The position numbers were made by a program, and so were the translations under genes. Below the pieces are notes generated by a model. The model saw only the letters and a list, made by a program, of their open reading frames with translations. It made no database searches and had not been told where the DNA came from. From the NCBI RefSeq assembly GCF_035712445.1, contig NZ_DASTAT010000145.1, positions 94,517 to 158,516 of the forward strand: 64,000 bases of DNA. Reading direction: 5' to 3'. Shown here in pieces: positions 45,598-54,730 of the stretch; the first letter of the stretch is position 1, and each line of letters begins with the position of its first letter. This DNA comes from Oligoflexus sp. GTDB taxonomy: Bacteria; Bdellovibrionota_B; Oligoflexia; Oligoflexales; Oligoflexaceae.

Positions 45598-46920
45598 TTA
45601 AAAGGCCTTCCGTTCGCTGAAGGCGCTGCTGAAGTCGCGGATCAAAGGACAGGTCGAATCCCAACCTTGATCATCCGAACAGATCACATCGAAACTCAGC
45701 TGACCATCCAGGGAGGCAGGCGAGGCCGTCGAAAGATTCCAAAAGCCCAGGCCAGCCAAATTTTCCCGCTGCGCCACCGCGTAAGTGGCGGTGTAGAAGC
45801 TGTTGCGGGCATCCCAGCCTTCAGGTGAACCCCGGACGATCTGCCGACCAAATTCCCCTAAATAAAGGGGTTTATTGAGTCCGGCCTTGCGCATGAGTTC
45901 CGTATGCGCTCGGACCCAAGCTTCAATAAACGTGCCACCGTCCTGCTGGTCAACGGCGAACCAGTTGTAAGGCCAGGCGTGGAAGGAGCACACGTCGACC
46001 AGGGGCTGGCTGCAGTCCCCCAAAAAGTAGCTCCCTTCGGGCACGAGCGTTTCATTTTCGACGACCTGGGTGACGGGATTGGTCCGCCGCCCGCTATGAA
46101 AGCGCGAGGCCTGGAAGGGATACTGGTTGTAATTGAAACCGGGGACGCTTGCGGCGGACGGCACATAATCCTGCAAAAAGCCTTCGCTACCGCTTCCCAC
46201 GAGATGATGGGCATCGTATTTTTTAATGATGCCTGCGGCCCAGTTGATCCACTGGCTCACGGTCAGGCCACTGATATCGGAGCGGCCGCGGGCTTCGTTG
46301 ATGGGTTCCCACATCAGGATCGTGGGATCATCCTTATAGGCGACGCCGGTTCTGTGATTCACACGCTCGACCATGTGCTTCACGATCGCTTCGTAAACCG
46401 CCCGCGCGGCTTCCGATCTATAAAAATCCTCGCGATCATAATAGGGCTTCACTTCCACGGGAAGGCCGGCCCATTCTCCGAGTTTATTGATGCCGCCGTA
46501 CTCATCCCAATAGTTGGCGAGCGGCATGATCAGACGAATCTGCAGCTCCCGCGCCCGCATCAGGACATAGTCGAGCTGCTGCCAGGCTTCCTCGGGAAAT
46601 TCCAGCTGCGCCGGCACGCGTCCCGGACTGCGGTTATACACAAGGCATCGTTTGGGATCAGCCGGCTTCTCGCAGTTCGAAAAGGCGAAGATGCGCAGCG
46701 CATTCACCTGCAGTTTTTGCAGCGACGCAAACTGCTGATCGGCGGCAGCCTTCGAATCGAGCATGTTATAGCTATTGGCGGCTGAAAAAACATAAGGCTC
46801 GCCGTCCACCTGCAACGCGGCACCTTCCGCATGGACGAAACCCGCGGGCCGCGTGGTCTCGGCGTAGGAAGGGGCCGAGGCGAAGACGAAGATCCAACTC
46901 ACAAGAAATAGGTTGCGCAT
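45598..46920 (-). CDS. Secreted GH5-type mannanase
   Basis: The protein is 440 residues from the ATG at 46920, which has an AAGGA site 8 bases upstream; the ATG at 46935 overlaps that site. It has a signal peptide (MRNLFLVSWIFVFASAPSYA). The GH5 barrel shows SAANSYNMLDSKAA, the acid/base glutamate in ILMWEPINEARG near residue 205, and the nucleophile glutamate in PLYLGEFGRQIVRGS near 353. The arrangement resembles endo-1,4-beta-mannosidases of the GH5_7 type. It should cleave mannan outside the cell. Confidence 0.88.
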   Translation of the reverse strand: MRNLFLVSWIFVFASAPSYAETTRPAGFVHAEGAALQVDGEPYVFSAANSYNMLDSKAAADQQFASLQKLQVNALRIFAFSNCEKPADPKRCLVYNRSPGRVPAQLEFPEEAWQQLDYVLMRARELQIRLIMPLANYWDEYGGINKLGEWAGLPVEVKPYYDREDFYRSEAARAVYEAIVKHMVERVNHRTGVAYKDDPTILMWEPINEARGRSDISGLTVSQWINWAAGIIKKYDAHHLVGSGSEGFLQDYVPSAASVPGFNYNQYPFQASRFHSGRRTNPVTQVVENETLVPEGSYFLGDCSQPLVDVCSFHAWPYNWFAVDQQDGGTFIEAWVRAHTELMRKAGLNKPLYLGEFGRQIVRGSPEGWDARNSFYTATYAVAQRENLAGLGFWNLSTASPASLDGQLSFDVICSDDQGWDSTCPLIRDFSSAFSERKAF

Positions 46921-47161
46921 GAAACTGTCCTTCATGGGATATGGGGTTTTATACCCTGGGTTTGATCTAGCACTGGCCCACCAACTTGTCGATAGGTGTG
47001 AACCTGTAGGTGCCGCTCTTTAAAATTAAGGGGTTGTTAGGAATGATGAAGAATCGTGTTCGATGGAGGCCCGTCGCTCTTAGCGTAGCTGGCAGGGGCC
47101 GCAGGCTTTACGGGCTTCGCTTTTGTGGCTTTAAGCGCAGCCCATCCTCAAACGATTGGAT

Positions 47162-47761
47162 TTATTTCTTTTTAGGCTGGGAGGCTTTGGCCCATAGGTT
47201 CTGCCCGCGATTCACCTGACTGAACCCGCTTGCACGTGCCGAAGCCCAACGACCCTGCGCGTCTTCACAGCTCAGCTGAATGGAAATCGAAGGTACGGCG
47301 TCTTTCAGAAGGTACTGCCCCTGAGCGGGCTGATCACTGACATCAAGCTGCTTCGCCTGGTCCTGAATGCGGCAGCTCACAGCACCAAAAGCGTCCCAGC
47401 GGATGATTTTTTCGGTGCCCGACGCCTCCACAGTCAGAGACATGATCGACACTTTTTTCCGCAGTGGAATATGCGTGAGGGCTTCGGCCGTTCCACAGCG
47501 AAGGCGGACCTCCATGCTTTCCGGAATATTGACCGTCGCCGTGGTCACGCTGCTCACATCAATCAGCTGCTCCTGCATCACCAGCTGACAGCTTTTGACG
47601 TTCGCCCGCCAATGGAAGCGGACGGAAACGGAATCCTCACCGACACCCAGAAGCGGGACCGGGTCGTGAAAAAAATTTTCAATCACAGGCTTTGAACGTT
47701 CATCCGCCATGGAAAGAGAACTCAGACTCAAACCGAAAAGAACAGCCAGGAAACGCCACAT
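47162..47761 (-). CDS. Exported protein of unknown function
   Basis: The 199-residue protein has a signal peptide (MWRFLAVLFGLSLSSLSMA) and a mature part of mainly beta strands with five cysteines (VKSCQLVMQEQ, VRLRCGT, VSCRIQ, QLSCEDAQ), which could form disulfides and suggest two Ig-like domains. The C-terminus is Lys-rich. I do not recognise the family. A long gap of 455 bases lies upstream. Confidence 0.6.
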   Translation of the reverse strand: MWRFLAVLFGLSLSSLSMADERSKPVIENFFHDPVPLLGVGEDSVSVRFHWRANVKSCQLVMQEQLIDVSSVTTATVNIPESMEVRLRCGTAEALTHIPLRKKVSIMSLTVEASGTEKIIRWDAFGAVSCRIQDQAKQLDVSDQPAQGQYLLKDAVPSISIQLSCEDAQGRWASARASGFSQVNRGQNLWAKASQPKKK

Positions 47762-48216
47762 AAGCCTATAACTCCGAAAGACCTTCTACGGGAAGAACAG
47801 CACCCACAGGGACCGCGGCCACCTTTTGCAAAAGCGCACCCAATTGTAAGTATCGAAGATAAATCACGATAAACTGCAGGCGAGCGCAGCCGGCGCGACT
47901 CCTGTCGCAAACCTGGACAGGCACCACCGGCCTCCCATCCCGGGACGCGGCGGGAGGCCGTCCGGCCGTTCCTTCCGTTTCGTGGTCCTGGCGCCAAGGT
48001 CGAGCCGTCCCCCTCTTAAGACATTGAAATGATTTCCAACACAAAGAGCCCGGGATCACAGCGTCGACGGGTATCCTTAAGCTCAACCACAGGTTCCCAC
48101 CGAAAACGTAGTTTTATGGAGAACACCCTTCTCAATTGTGCGGCATTCATGATTGACTTCAAAATTGACCTCAGGCATCTTCACATCCTGACATCTGTTT
48201 CCCACAGAGGTATATT
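47762..48216. other. Gene-free region with strong hairpins upstream of the cysteine operon leader
   Basis: No credible ORF is seen. Around 47913-47932 CCTGTC / GACAGG and around 47938-47970 GGCCTCCC / GGGAGGCC form stable hairpins in GC-rich DNA. The last 80 bases are AT-rich and contain TTGACT and TTGACC (48152-48171), possible -35 elements for the cysteine leader, but no clear -10. I compared by eye with RNase P, tmRNA, SRP and 6S landmarks and found none. Confidence 0.4.
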
Positions 48217-48333
48217 ATGCGCACCATAACACAAGACTTACGAACAAGGCCGACAAGCTCCATGCTTGCTCATACCAACCTCGCTTCCTCCCGCCTTGCA
48301 TCCTGTCTTTGTTGCCTCTGTTGCTGTTGTTAA
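48217..48333 (+). CDS. Poly-cysteine leader peptide of the cysteine operon
   Basis: This 38-residue ORF starts at 48217 with a well-spaced AGAGG site and stops at TAA 48331-48333. It begins MRTITQDLRTRPTSSM and ends ASCLCCLCCCC: seven cysteines in the last nine residues, encoded by TGT and TGC. A second in-frame ATG at 48262 has a weaker site. The stop falls in the loop of a terminator hairpin whose 5' arm is the last Cys codons. Stalling on Cys codons when cysteine is scarce would be expected to affect this hairpin and expression of the sulfate-reduction genes downstream. Cysteine-rich attenuation leaders are known from mycobacteria; here it is inferred from position and composition. Confidence 0.88.
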   Translation: MRTITQDLRTRPTSSMLAHTNLASSRLASCLCCLCCCC

Positions 48334-48353
48334 AGAACAGCGCCGTTTTTTTT
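48319..48353 (+). terminator. Attenuator terminator overlapping the poly-Cys codons
   Basis: GCTGTT (48323-48328) pairs with AACAGC (48336-48341) around a 7-base loop. Further pairs reach 48319/48345 with two wobbles and one mismatch. A run of eight T follows (48346-48353). The 5' arm is made of the final Cys codons and the stop codon sits in the loop. Confidence 0.75.
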
Positions 48354-48396
48354 AAATCCATTCTTAAAAATTCAATAAAACGCGCTGGTCTTTGAT

Positions 48397-48428
48397 CCAA
48401 AGCCTTGAATCCTTGCGGCTTTGGTTTT
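48397..48428 (+). terminator. Second terminator before cobA
   Basis: CCAAAGCC (48397-48404) and GGCTTTGG (48417-48424) form a perfect 8-bp stem followed by TTTT. A competing small hairpin, CTTTG / CAAAG within 48390-48402, could keep it open. It lies 23 bases before the cobA start. Confidence 0.6.
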
Positions 48429-48451
48429 GACCAACACTTGGGAGTGCAAGT

Positions 48452-49237
48452 ATGCGTTCAGGTTTTGTCGCCCTCGTTGGGGCTGGGCCCGGTCACGTCG
48501 ATTATCTGACTCTTGCCGGTTTGAAAGCTCTGCAGAAAGCCGATGTCGTTCTCTATGATGCGCTATTGTCCGCGGAATTTCGGGGACTCTTTCCCAAACG
48601 CTCAAAAGCCATTTATGTGGGAAAACGCTGCGGCCGTCACGCGCTCGCGCAGCAGCAGATCAATGCCCTCATTGTTTCCCATGCACAAAAAGGCAAGTTC
48701 GTCGTTCGACTGAAAGGTGGGGATCCCTTCATCTTCGGTCGCGGCGCCGAGGAAGTCGAAGCTCTGCGCGAAGCCGGCATCGACTACCGCGTAATCCCTG
48801 GTGTGAGCGCGTTGAACGGCATCGCTGCAAGCTTCACGCTGCCGCTCACCCTACGCACGGGTGGGAATGAATTCCGCGCGATCCAAGGGCATCATCTTCC
48901 TGAAGATTCCCAGTGGTGGCAGGACCTCGCTCGTTATAAAGGTACTGTAGCAATCTTCATGGGCCTTGAAAAACTGGCGAGCACTTTGGAAAAACTTCTC
49001 GCTCACGGCCGCGATCCGGCCACGCCGCTGGCTCTGATTGAAAGCTCCGATGATGGCTCGAGCCATGCTCATGCCACGACCATTCAAACGATTTTAACTC
49101 TGGGCTACCAGCGCGTCGGCCACGGACCGGTGATTGTTTACCTGGGTGACAATGTTCGCTTTATGGATACGAAAGCCCAAACCTTCCACAATCTTTTTCA
49201 GGAGGCGCCTCATGTCCTTGCTGCCCATTTTCATTGA
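48452..49237 (+). CDS. cobA: Uroporphyrinogen-III C-methyltransferase
   Basis: The 261-residue SAM-dependent enzyme makes precorrin-2 on the way to siroheme. Conserved blocks are VALVGAGPGHVDYLTLAGLKAL, the substrate region VLYDALLS, GKRCGRH, FVVRLKGGDPFIFGRGAEEVEAL and VIPGVSALNGIAASFTLPLTLR. It is the first gene of the cysteine operon, which fits siroheme being the cofactor of the sulfite reductase encoded two genes later. The name cysG would suit only the fused form; here the two activities are split. A GGGAG site precedes the ATG. Confidence 0.93.
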   Translation: MRSGFVALVGAGPGHVDYLTLAGLKALQKADVVLYDALLSAEFRGLFPKRSKAIYVGKRCGRHALAQQQINALIVSHAQKGKFVVRLKGGDPFIFGRGAEEVEALREAGIDYRVIPGVSALNGIAASFTLPLTLRTGGNEFRAIQGHHLPEDSQWWQDLARYKGTVAIFMGLEKLASTLEKLLAHGRDPATPLALIESSDDGSSHAHATTIQTILTLGYQRVGHGPVIVYLGDNVRFMDTKAQTFHNLFQEAPHVLAAHFH

Positions 49238-49829
49238 TCTCAAGGACAAGCCCGTGCTCCTGGTTGGTGGCGGTGCTGTCGCTCGGGAAAAACTCGAAAA
49301 ACTGATCCAGGCCGAAGCCAAGGTTCGCGTCATTGCCCGGCATATCGCCGAGGAAACGCGGGAGCTGCTGGATAAACATCAGCTCGCTTACGAAATCCGT
49401 CCCTTCTTTGCCAACGACGTCGCAGGCCACGTCCTGGTGATTTCAGCGGTGAACGATCCCGCCACCCACGCCCGCGTCGCCGCCGCCTCCAGGGCCCGCG
49501 GCATCCTCGTGAACGCGGTCGATGAACCGGCCTCGGCGGATTTCTTCTTTGGAGCGCAGGTGGAGCGCGGCCCTCTTCAGATCGCCATTTCCACCCAGGG
49601 CCTTTTCCCGGGTGTGGCGCGCGCCTTTCGACTCTGGCTCGAAGAGGCCCTGCCGCACGATCTTACGGATGAACTCGGGCAGCTTGCTGTCCTTCGAAAA
49701 AATGTTCGTCAACTGATTCCCGATCCCACGCAGCGCATGCGAAAGCTCAAGGAGCAGCTGCAGATCTGGCAAAACAGTTGGCGGAATGAACACACGCATT
49801 ATGCACAAGCAGGAGAGGTCACGCGATGA
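49212..49829 (+). CDS. Precorrin-2 dehydrogenase / sirohydrochlorin ferrochelatase
   Basis: The 205-residue protein matches the N-terminal half of CysG (Met8-like). It begins at 49212 with a GGAGG site, and has LLPIFIDLKDKPVLLVGGGAVAREKLEKL (NAD fold), VNAVDEPASADFFFGAQVERGPLQIAISTQG and GLFPGVARAFRLWLEEALP. It should oxidise precorrin-2 and, in this family, insert iron to give siroheme. It overlaps cobA by 26 bases and cysI by 4, so siroheme synthesis is coupled to the reductase that uses it. Confidence 0.9.
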   Translation: MSLLPIFIDLKDKPVLLVGGGAVAREKLEKLIQAEAKVRVIARHIAEETRELLDKHQLAYEIRPFFANDVAGHVLVISAVNDPATHARVAAASRARGILVNAVDEPASADFFFGAQVERGPLQIAISTQGLFPGVARAFRLWLEEALPHDLTDELGQLAVLRKNVRQLIPDPTQRMRKLKEQLQIWQNSWRNEHTHYAQAGEVTR

Positions 49830-51484
49830 GTCAGGAAAAAAGCAAAATGGAAGTTTTGAAAGAGGAATCCCGAGGACTGCGCGGCACGCTCCCCGAGGAA
49901 ATCAACAGCGACGCCACCCGATTCACCGGCAGCGCCGAGAACCTTTTGAAATTTCACGGCATGTATCAATACAAGGATCGTGACAAGAAAAAGCCAGGCG
50001 ACGAGTCGGCAGGTCCGAAACCCTTTACGATGATGGTGCGGGGCCGCATCCCCGGTGGCCGCCTCACCTGGCAGCAGTGGGTGGCCTGGGATGATATCGC
50101 CTCGCGCTATGCGACGGCGGGCCTGCGCATCACCACAAGGCAATCGCTTCAGCTTCACGGCGTTTTGAAAGGCGACGTGAAACCCGTTCTGAAGGAAGTT
50201 CATGAAGCTCTGATGAGCACGACCGGCGCCTGCGGGGATGTCGTGCGGAACGTGACCCAGTCGGTGAACCCCTGGGGTGATCCGCGCCTCGCTCAACTCG
50301 ATGAGCCCGCCACCCGTCTTTCCAAGCACTTTGAAGTGGGCTCGAACGCCTACTTTGAAATCTTCCTCGATGGCGAACCCGTGGTCGAGGAAAAAGAGGA
50401 CCGCATCTACGGCAAGACCTATCTGCCGCGTAAATTCAAAATCGGTCTGACTGCGGCCGGCAACAACTCAATAGATATCTATACCCAGGACCTCGGCCTG
50501 GCTGCGACCTTCGATCATCATGACAAGCTCGACGGCTACTTCGTCTTCGTCGGCGGCGGCATGGGCATGTCGCACAATGATACCGAAACGCACCCGCGTC
50601 TGGCCGATCTTTTGGGCTGGATTCCTAAGGAGGCCCTGGTAGCTGTGGCCGAAGGCGTGGTCTTCACCCAGCGCGATTACGGCAACCGGGAAAACCGCAC
50701 CTTTGCACGCCTCAAGTATCTCCTGGATACCCGCGGCCTCGACTGGTTCAAAAACCAGGTGGAAGAACGCGCGCAGCTTAAATTCGAAGATCGGCCTTTG
50801 CCCGCGTGGAAAACCCCGCAGCACCTCGGCTGGATTGAAACGCGTGACGGCACCCTCGCCCTTGGATTTCATACTCTCTCGGGCCGTCTGATCGATGCCG
50901 AGCGTCCTTTGAAATCCGCCCTTCGGCATGTGATTGAAACCTATCAGCTCGCTGTGCAGCTCACCGCCGAGCAGGATTTGATCCTTCATGGCATCAAACC
51001 CGAGCATAAGCGCGAGATCGAAACCTATCTCGACACGCAGGGTCTTAATCCCTTGAGCCCCAGAAAACTCTATGACCGCGCCCTGACCTGCGTGGCTCTT
51101 CCCACCTGCATGAAGGCCCTGGCCGAAAGCGAGCGCGTCGGTCCCCATGTCTTCGGTCAGATCCAGGAAATCCTCGACCGCTATCAGCTGAATGACAAGG
51201 CCCCGATCGTCCGCATCACGGGCTGTCCCAATGGTTGCGCGCGTCCTTATTCGGCCGAGATCGGAATCGTCGGCCAGATGCCAGGACTTTACGCGATCTT
51301 TGTCGGCGGTGAGCCGGAAGGTCAGCGTCTGGCCTTCAAAGTCAAAGACAAGGTCAAGACCAATGATCTGCCCGTGGTCTTCGATAAACTCATCGGCTAT
51401 TGGAAAGCCGAAGGCGGCCGTGAAGAATTTCTCGGCGACTTCGTCCAAAGAGTCGGTGCCGAACGTTTGGGAGCGGTTCTATGA
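49826..51484 (+). CDS. cysI: Assimilatory sulfite reductase hemoprotein
   Basis: The 552-residue protein carries the siroheme/[4Fe-4S] motif: Cys422 and Cys428 in CVALPTCMKALAESER and Cys467 and Cys471 in ITGCPNGCARPYSAEIG. Other blocks are the N-terminal RFTGSAENLLKFHGMYQ and RITTRQSLQLHGVLKGD. It reduces sulfite to sulfide. No flavoprotein CysJ is in the window, so electrons may come from ferredoxin or a remote cysJ. Nitrite reductase is an alternative for such proteins, but the operon argues for sulfite. Both ends overlap neighbours by 4 bases. Confidence 0.92.
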   Translation: MSQEKSKMEVLKEESRGLRGTLPEEINSDATRFTGSAENLLKFHGMYQYKDRDKKKPGDESAGPKPFTMMVRGRIPGGRLTWQQWVAWDDIASRYATAGLRITTRQSLQLHGVLKGDVKPVLKEVHEALMSTTGACGDVVRNVTQSVNPWGDPRLAQLDEPATRLSKHFEVGSNAYFEIFLDGEPVVEEKEDRIYGKTYLPRKFKIGLTAAGNNSIDIYTQDLGLAATFDHHDKLDGYFVFVGGGMGMSHNDTETHPRLADLLGWIPKEALVAVAEGVVFTQRDYGNRENRTFARLKYLLDTRGLDWFKNQVEERAQLKFEDRPLPAWKTPQHLGWIETRDGTLALGFHTLSGRLIDAERPLKSALRHVIETYQLAVQLTAEQDLILHGIKPEHKREIETYLDTQGLNPLSPRKLYDRALTCVALPTCMKALAESERVGPHVFGQIQEILDRYQLNDKAPIVRITGCPNGCARPYSAEIGIVGQMPGLYAIFVGGEPEGQRLAFKVKDKVKTNDLPVVFDKLIGYWKAEGGREEFLGDFVQRVGAERLGAVL

Positions 51485-52236
51485 GCCCTTTGGGTGCGAT
51501 CACGGACGAGCAGGTCAAGGAATGGAATCAACGCTATGCGACGCTGCCGGCTCTCGATATCGTGCAGCTCGCCACGCGCTGGTTTTCTCCCCAGCTGACG
51601 CTCGCCAGCAGTTTTGGTCCCGAGGATCTCGTGCTCATGCACATCGCGCTGCAATTGAATCCAAGGCCCGAGATCTTCGTGCTCGACACCGGCCGCCTGC
51701 CACCGGAAACCTATGATTTGATCGAACGCTGGCGCATTCGCTACGATCTGAGTTTCCGCTTTTATTATCCTGATCCTTCTGCCCTCGAACCCTTCGTTGC
51801 GGAACACGGGCCGAACGCTTTCTATGAAAGCGCCGAACGCCGAAAGCAGTGCTGCCATATCAGGAAAGTGCAGCCCCTGCAAAGAGCCTTGCAGGGCAAG
51901 AAAGCCTGGCTCACGGGCATCAGGCGTGAACAATCCGCGGCCCGATCGGGCGTGGACCTCTTTGCCCTGGATGAAGGAAATCGCTTGAAAATAAGCCCTT
52001 TGATCGCATGGTCAAGGCAGGACGTGTGGGACTATGTCAAGGCCCATAATCTTCCCTATAGCCCCCTGCATGACAAGGGTTATGCCAGCATCGGCTGCGC
52101 GCCCTGCTCGCGTGCGATCGAGCCGCATGAAGAGGAGCGCGCGGGCCGCTGGTGGTGGGAGGACCAGAGTCACAAGGAATGCGGACTGCATTCCCCAGCA
52201 AAAAGAGAGGATCAGCATGCCACGGCATCCCTTTGA
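51481..52236 (+). CDS. cysH: APS reductase (CysH family, [4Fe-4S] type)
   Basis: The 251-residue PAPS/APS reductase has the paired cysteines Cys124-Cys125 (KQCCHIRKV) and Cys206-x2-Cys209 (GCAPCSRAI) that bind the cluster in the adenylylsulfate-reducing form, and the active-site Cys234 in KECGLH. E. coli CysH lacks the cluster cysteines. The nucleotide region [14 protein letters not shown] and [11 protein letters not shown] is present. Direct use of APS agrees with the absence of an APS kinase gene here and with CysN having no kinase extension. It overlaps cysI by 4 and cysD by 20 bases. Confidence 0.92.
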   Translation: MSPLGAITDEQVKEWNQRYATLPALDIVQLATRWFSPQLTLASSFGPEDLVLMHIALQLNPRPEIFVLDTGRLPPETYDLIERWRIRYDLSFRFYYPDPSALEPFVAEHGPNAFYESAERRKQCCHIRKVQPLQRALQGKKAWLTGIRREQSAARSGVDLFALDEGNRLKISPLIAWSRQDVWDYVKAHNLPYSPLHDKGYASIGCAPCSRAIEPHEEERAGRWWWEDQSHKECGLHSPAKREDQHATASL

Positions 52237-53128
52237 TAATAGCTATCTGAACGATCTGGAAGCGGAAGCCATCGAGGTGATCCGCGAGGTCGCCGCGAAC
52301 TATGAAAGACCGGCGATGCTCTATTCCGTCGGCAAGGATTCGTCGGTGCTCCTGCAGCTCGCGCTCAAGGCCTTTGCACCCGGGAAAATCCCCTTCCCGC
52401 TCATCCATGTGGACACAGGTTTCAAGTTCAAGGAAATGTATGCCTTCCGTGATGCGATGGCGAAAAGGATTGGTGCGGAACTCATCGTTCATCGCAACGA
52501 GCCGGCGATCGCCGATGGGACGAATCCATTCAAACTCGGAACCCGTGCCTGCTGCGCGCTGTTAAAAACCGAAGCGCTCCTGCAGGTCCTCAAGAAATAT
52601 AACGTGGACGCGGCCCTGGGCGGAGCGCGTCGGGATGAAGAACGCTCGCGCGCCAAGGAAAGGATTTTCTCCTTCCGCGATCGGCATGGGCAATGGGATC
52701 CCAAGAATCAGCGCCCCGAACTGTGGAACCTTTATAATACTCGGGTTCATGAAGGGGAAAACATGCGGGTCTTCCCCCTCTCCAACTGGACCGAATACGA
52801 CGTCTGGCATTACATCAAACGCGAGGATCTCGACATCGTTCCGATTTATTTCGCGCATGAACGCCGCGTCCTCGATAAAGGCAATAGCCTCATTCCGCTG
52901 GATGAGGATGATCCACGCTGGAACAGCAGCGACGCGAAAAACGTGCAGGTTCGTTTCCGCAGCCTGGGCTGCAGCCCCTGCACCGGAGCCATCCGTTCGA
53001 ACGCCACGACTCTGGATGATATCATCGCCGAACTCTTCGAAACGAAAAGTTCCGAGCGTGCGACCCGCGTCATAGATCATGATCAGGACGCATCCATGGA
53101 AATGAAGAAAAGAGAGGGGTACTTCTGA
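52217..53128 (+). CDS. cysD: Sulfate adenylyltransferase subunit 2
   Basis: The 303-residue subunit forms APS from sulfate and ATP together with CysN. The start at 52217 ([20 protein letters not shown]) has AGAGAGGA and lies within the end of cysH. The PP-loop is [15 protein letters not shown], and further landmarks are [37 protein letters not shown] and [14 protein letters not shown]. Length and order (H-D-N) are usual. A longer open frame upstream to 52034 is read in a shifted frame through cysH and is rejected. Confidence 0.95.
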   Translation: MPRHPFDNSYLNDLEAEAIEVIREVAANYERPAMLYSVGKDSSVLLQLALKAFAPGKIPFPLIHVDTGFKFKEMYAFRDAMAKRIGAELIVHRNEPAIADGTNPFKLGTRACCALLKTEALLQVLKKYNVDAALGGARRDEERSRAKERIFSFRDRHGQWDPKNQRPELWNLYNTRVHEGENMRVFPLSNWTEYDVWHYIKREDLDIVPIYFAHERRVLDKGNSLIPLDEDDPRWNSSDAKNVQVRFRSLGCSPCTGAIRSNATTLDDIIAELFETKSSERATRVIDHDQDASMEMKKREGYF

Positions 53129-54636
53129 TGACACAGGCAGCGACACGTTCCCTACTGCGCATTACCACAGCAGGCAGTGTGGACGATGGCAAATCCACCC
53201 TGATCGGCCGCCTGCTCTATGAAGCCCGGGCCGTCTTCGATGATCAGCTGGCCGCGATTGAGAACGCGAGGCGCATTCAGGGCGAACTCGATCTCTCGCT
53301 TTTAACGGATGGGCTCAAATCCGAGCGGGAGCAGGGCATCACGATCGACGTCGCCTATAAGTATTTTTCCAGCAGTCGCAGGAAATACATACTCGCCGAC
53401 GCCCCGGGTCATGTGCAGTATACGCGCAACATGGTGACCGCGGCGTCACTGGCCGACGTTGCCGTGCTCCTGGTGGATGCGCGGCATGGAATCCTGGAGC
53501 AGACCCGGCGTCATGCTTATCTCTCGCATCTGCTCGGCATCAAGCACCTTCTTTTGGCGATCAATAAGATCGATCTGATCGACTACGATGCGGAGCGCAT
53601 TCAGGCCATTGAAAAAGAATTCCGCGAACTGGAATGGATCAGGCCCGAGCAGTCGCTGCACGTGATTCCCGTCAGCGCTCTGCGCGGCGATAACATCAGC
53701 AGCCGAAGCGATCGCACGCACTGGTACAAGGGTCCTGCGCTGCTGGAAGTCCTGGATGAGCTGCCTTCGCGCGAAGACGCGGTCAAGGATCTGCGCCTTC
53801 CCGTTCAGTTGATCCTGCGGGATCCGAATGGAACGAGGCTGGCGGCCGGAACGCTGGCGGAAGGTCAGCTCAGGGTCGGTGATCCCGTCCGCATCCTGCC
53901 GTCCAATCAAACGAGTCGCGTGGCGGGAATCTATCGCTCGGGTCAAAAAACCGAGGAAGCCCAGGCCGGGGAAGCCATCGCCGTGGCCTTGGAAGATGAA
54001 CGCGACCTCGATCGCGGCAGCATCTTCGTCACCGATGCGAGCGCGCCCTCCCCCACCCGTCATTTCCAGTCGCAGCTCGTCTGGTTCGATGAGGAAGCCC
54101 TGCGCCCGGACGAACGTTATATCATTCGCCTCGGCACGCAAACAGCGCGGGCCCAGATCACCCGGATTCATCATCGTTTTGATCTAACCCAGCTTTTGCC
54201 GGTGCCGGCCGAGGGTCTGCACCTCAACGACATCGCGGCCGTCGAGATCGAAAGTTCCCGGCCGCTTTACGCAGCGCCTTACCAAACATCACAGGCGCTG
54301 GGTGCCTTTATTCTGATCGATCCCAAAAGCTATCGCACGGTCGCGGCCGGGATGATCGATACGCCTTTGAGCGGGGATGGTCTGCGTCCGGATCAGCTGC
54401 ACCTCGCCCATGCCGACGATGCGATCTGGCAGGAAAATCGCGGCAAGCCCGGCTGGCTCTTTCTACCGAAAGTCTTTTTGCAGAAAAACACCCTGGAAAT
54501 CCAACAGCAGTCGGTGGAGGCTCTGCTTGAACTCGGCTGGCACGTTGTGGTCGAGGATGGTCGTGAAGGGCAGTTCCTGCGCAAACGCCTCGCGACACGC
54601 GGCATCGGCGTTTATGAGGATGGACTCGGCATCTAG
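53128..54636 (+). CDS. cysN: Sulfate adenylyltransferase subunit 1 (GTPase)
   Basis: The 502-residue GTPase drives APS synthesis. G-motifs are clear: TTAGSVDDGKSTLIGRLLYE, DGLKSEREQGITIDVAYKYF, LADAPGHVQYTRNM and LAINKIDLIDYD. Two beta-barrel domains follow. The C-terminal 70 residues (AGMIDTPLSGDGL, FLPKVFLQKNTLEIQQQSV) are not a full APS kinase: no P-loop is visible there, and the end looks like a remnant or unrelated extension. It starts one base into the cysD stop. Confidence 0.93.
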   Translation: MTQAATRSLLRITTAGSVDDGKSTLIGRLLYEARAVFDDQLAAIENARRIQGELDLSLLTDGLKSEREQGITIDVAYKYFSSSRRKYILADAPGHVQYTRNMVTAASLADVAVLLVDARHGILEQTRRHAYLSHLLGIKHLLLAINKIDLIDYDAERIQAIEKEFRELEWIRPEQSLHVIPVSALRGDNISSRSDRTHWYKGPALLEVLDELPSREDAVKDLRLPVQLILRDPNGTRLAAGTLAEGQLRVGDPVRILPSNQTSRVAGIYRSGQKTEEAQAGEAIAVALEDERDLDRGSIFVTDASAPSPTRHFQSQLVWFDEEALRPDERYIIRLGTQTARAQITRIHHRFDLTQLLPVPAEGLHLNDIAAVEIESSRPLYAAPYQTSQALGAFILIDPKSYRTVAAGMIDTPLSGDGLRPDQLHLAHADDAIWQENRGKPGWLFLPKVFLQKNTLEIQQQSVEALLELGWHVVVEDGREGQFLRKRLATRGIGVYEDGLGI

Positions 54637-54730
54637 GGGAAACTTTGCAGACGAAAGGGGATGGAACTGTTTTCAGAGAAGCGGTATAAAGGAACACCAA
54701 GAGCGGATGTCCCTTTGCAGGAGTGAGAGG

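Noticed and set aside
47728-48086. Minus-strand frames in the gap before the cysteine leader
   Set aside because: No good start, odd composition (Arg/Gly/Pro-rich) and strong hairpins in the DNA; more likely non-coding.
47762-48216. RNase P RNA, tmRNA, SRP RNA or cobalamin riboswitch in the gap
   Set aside because: I looked for the conserved core segments of each and found none on either strand.
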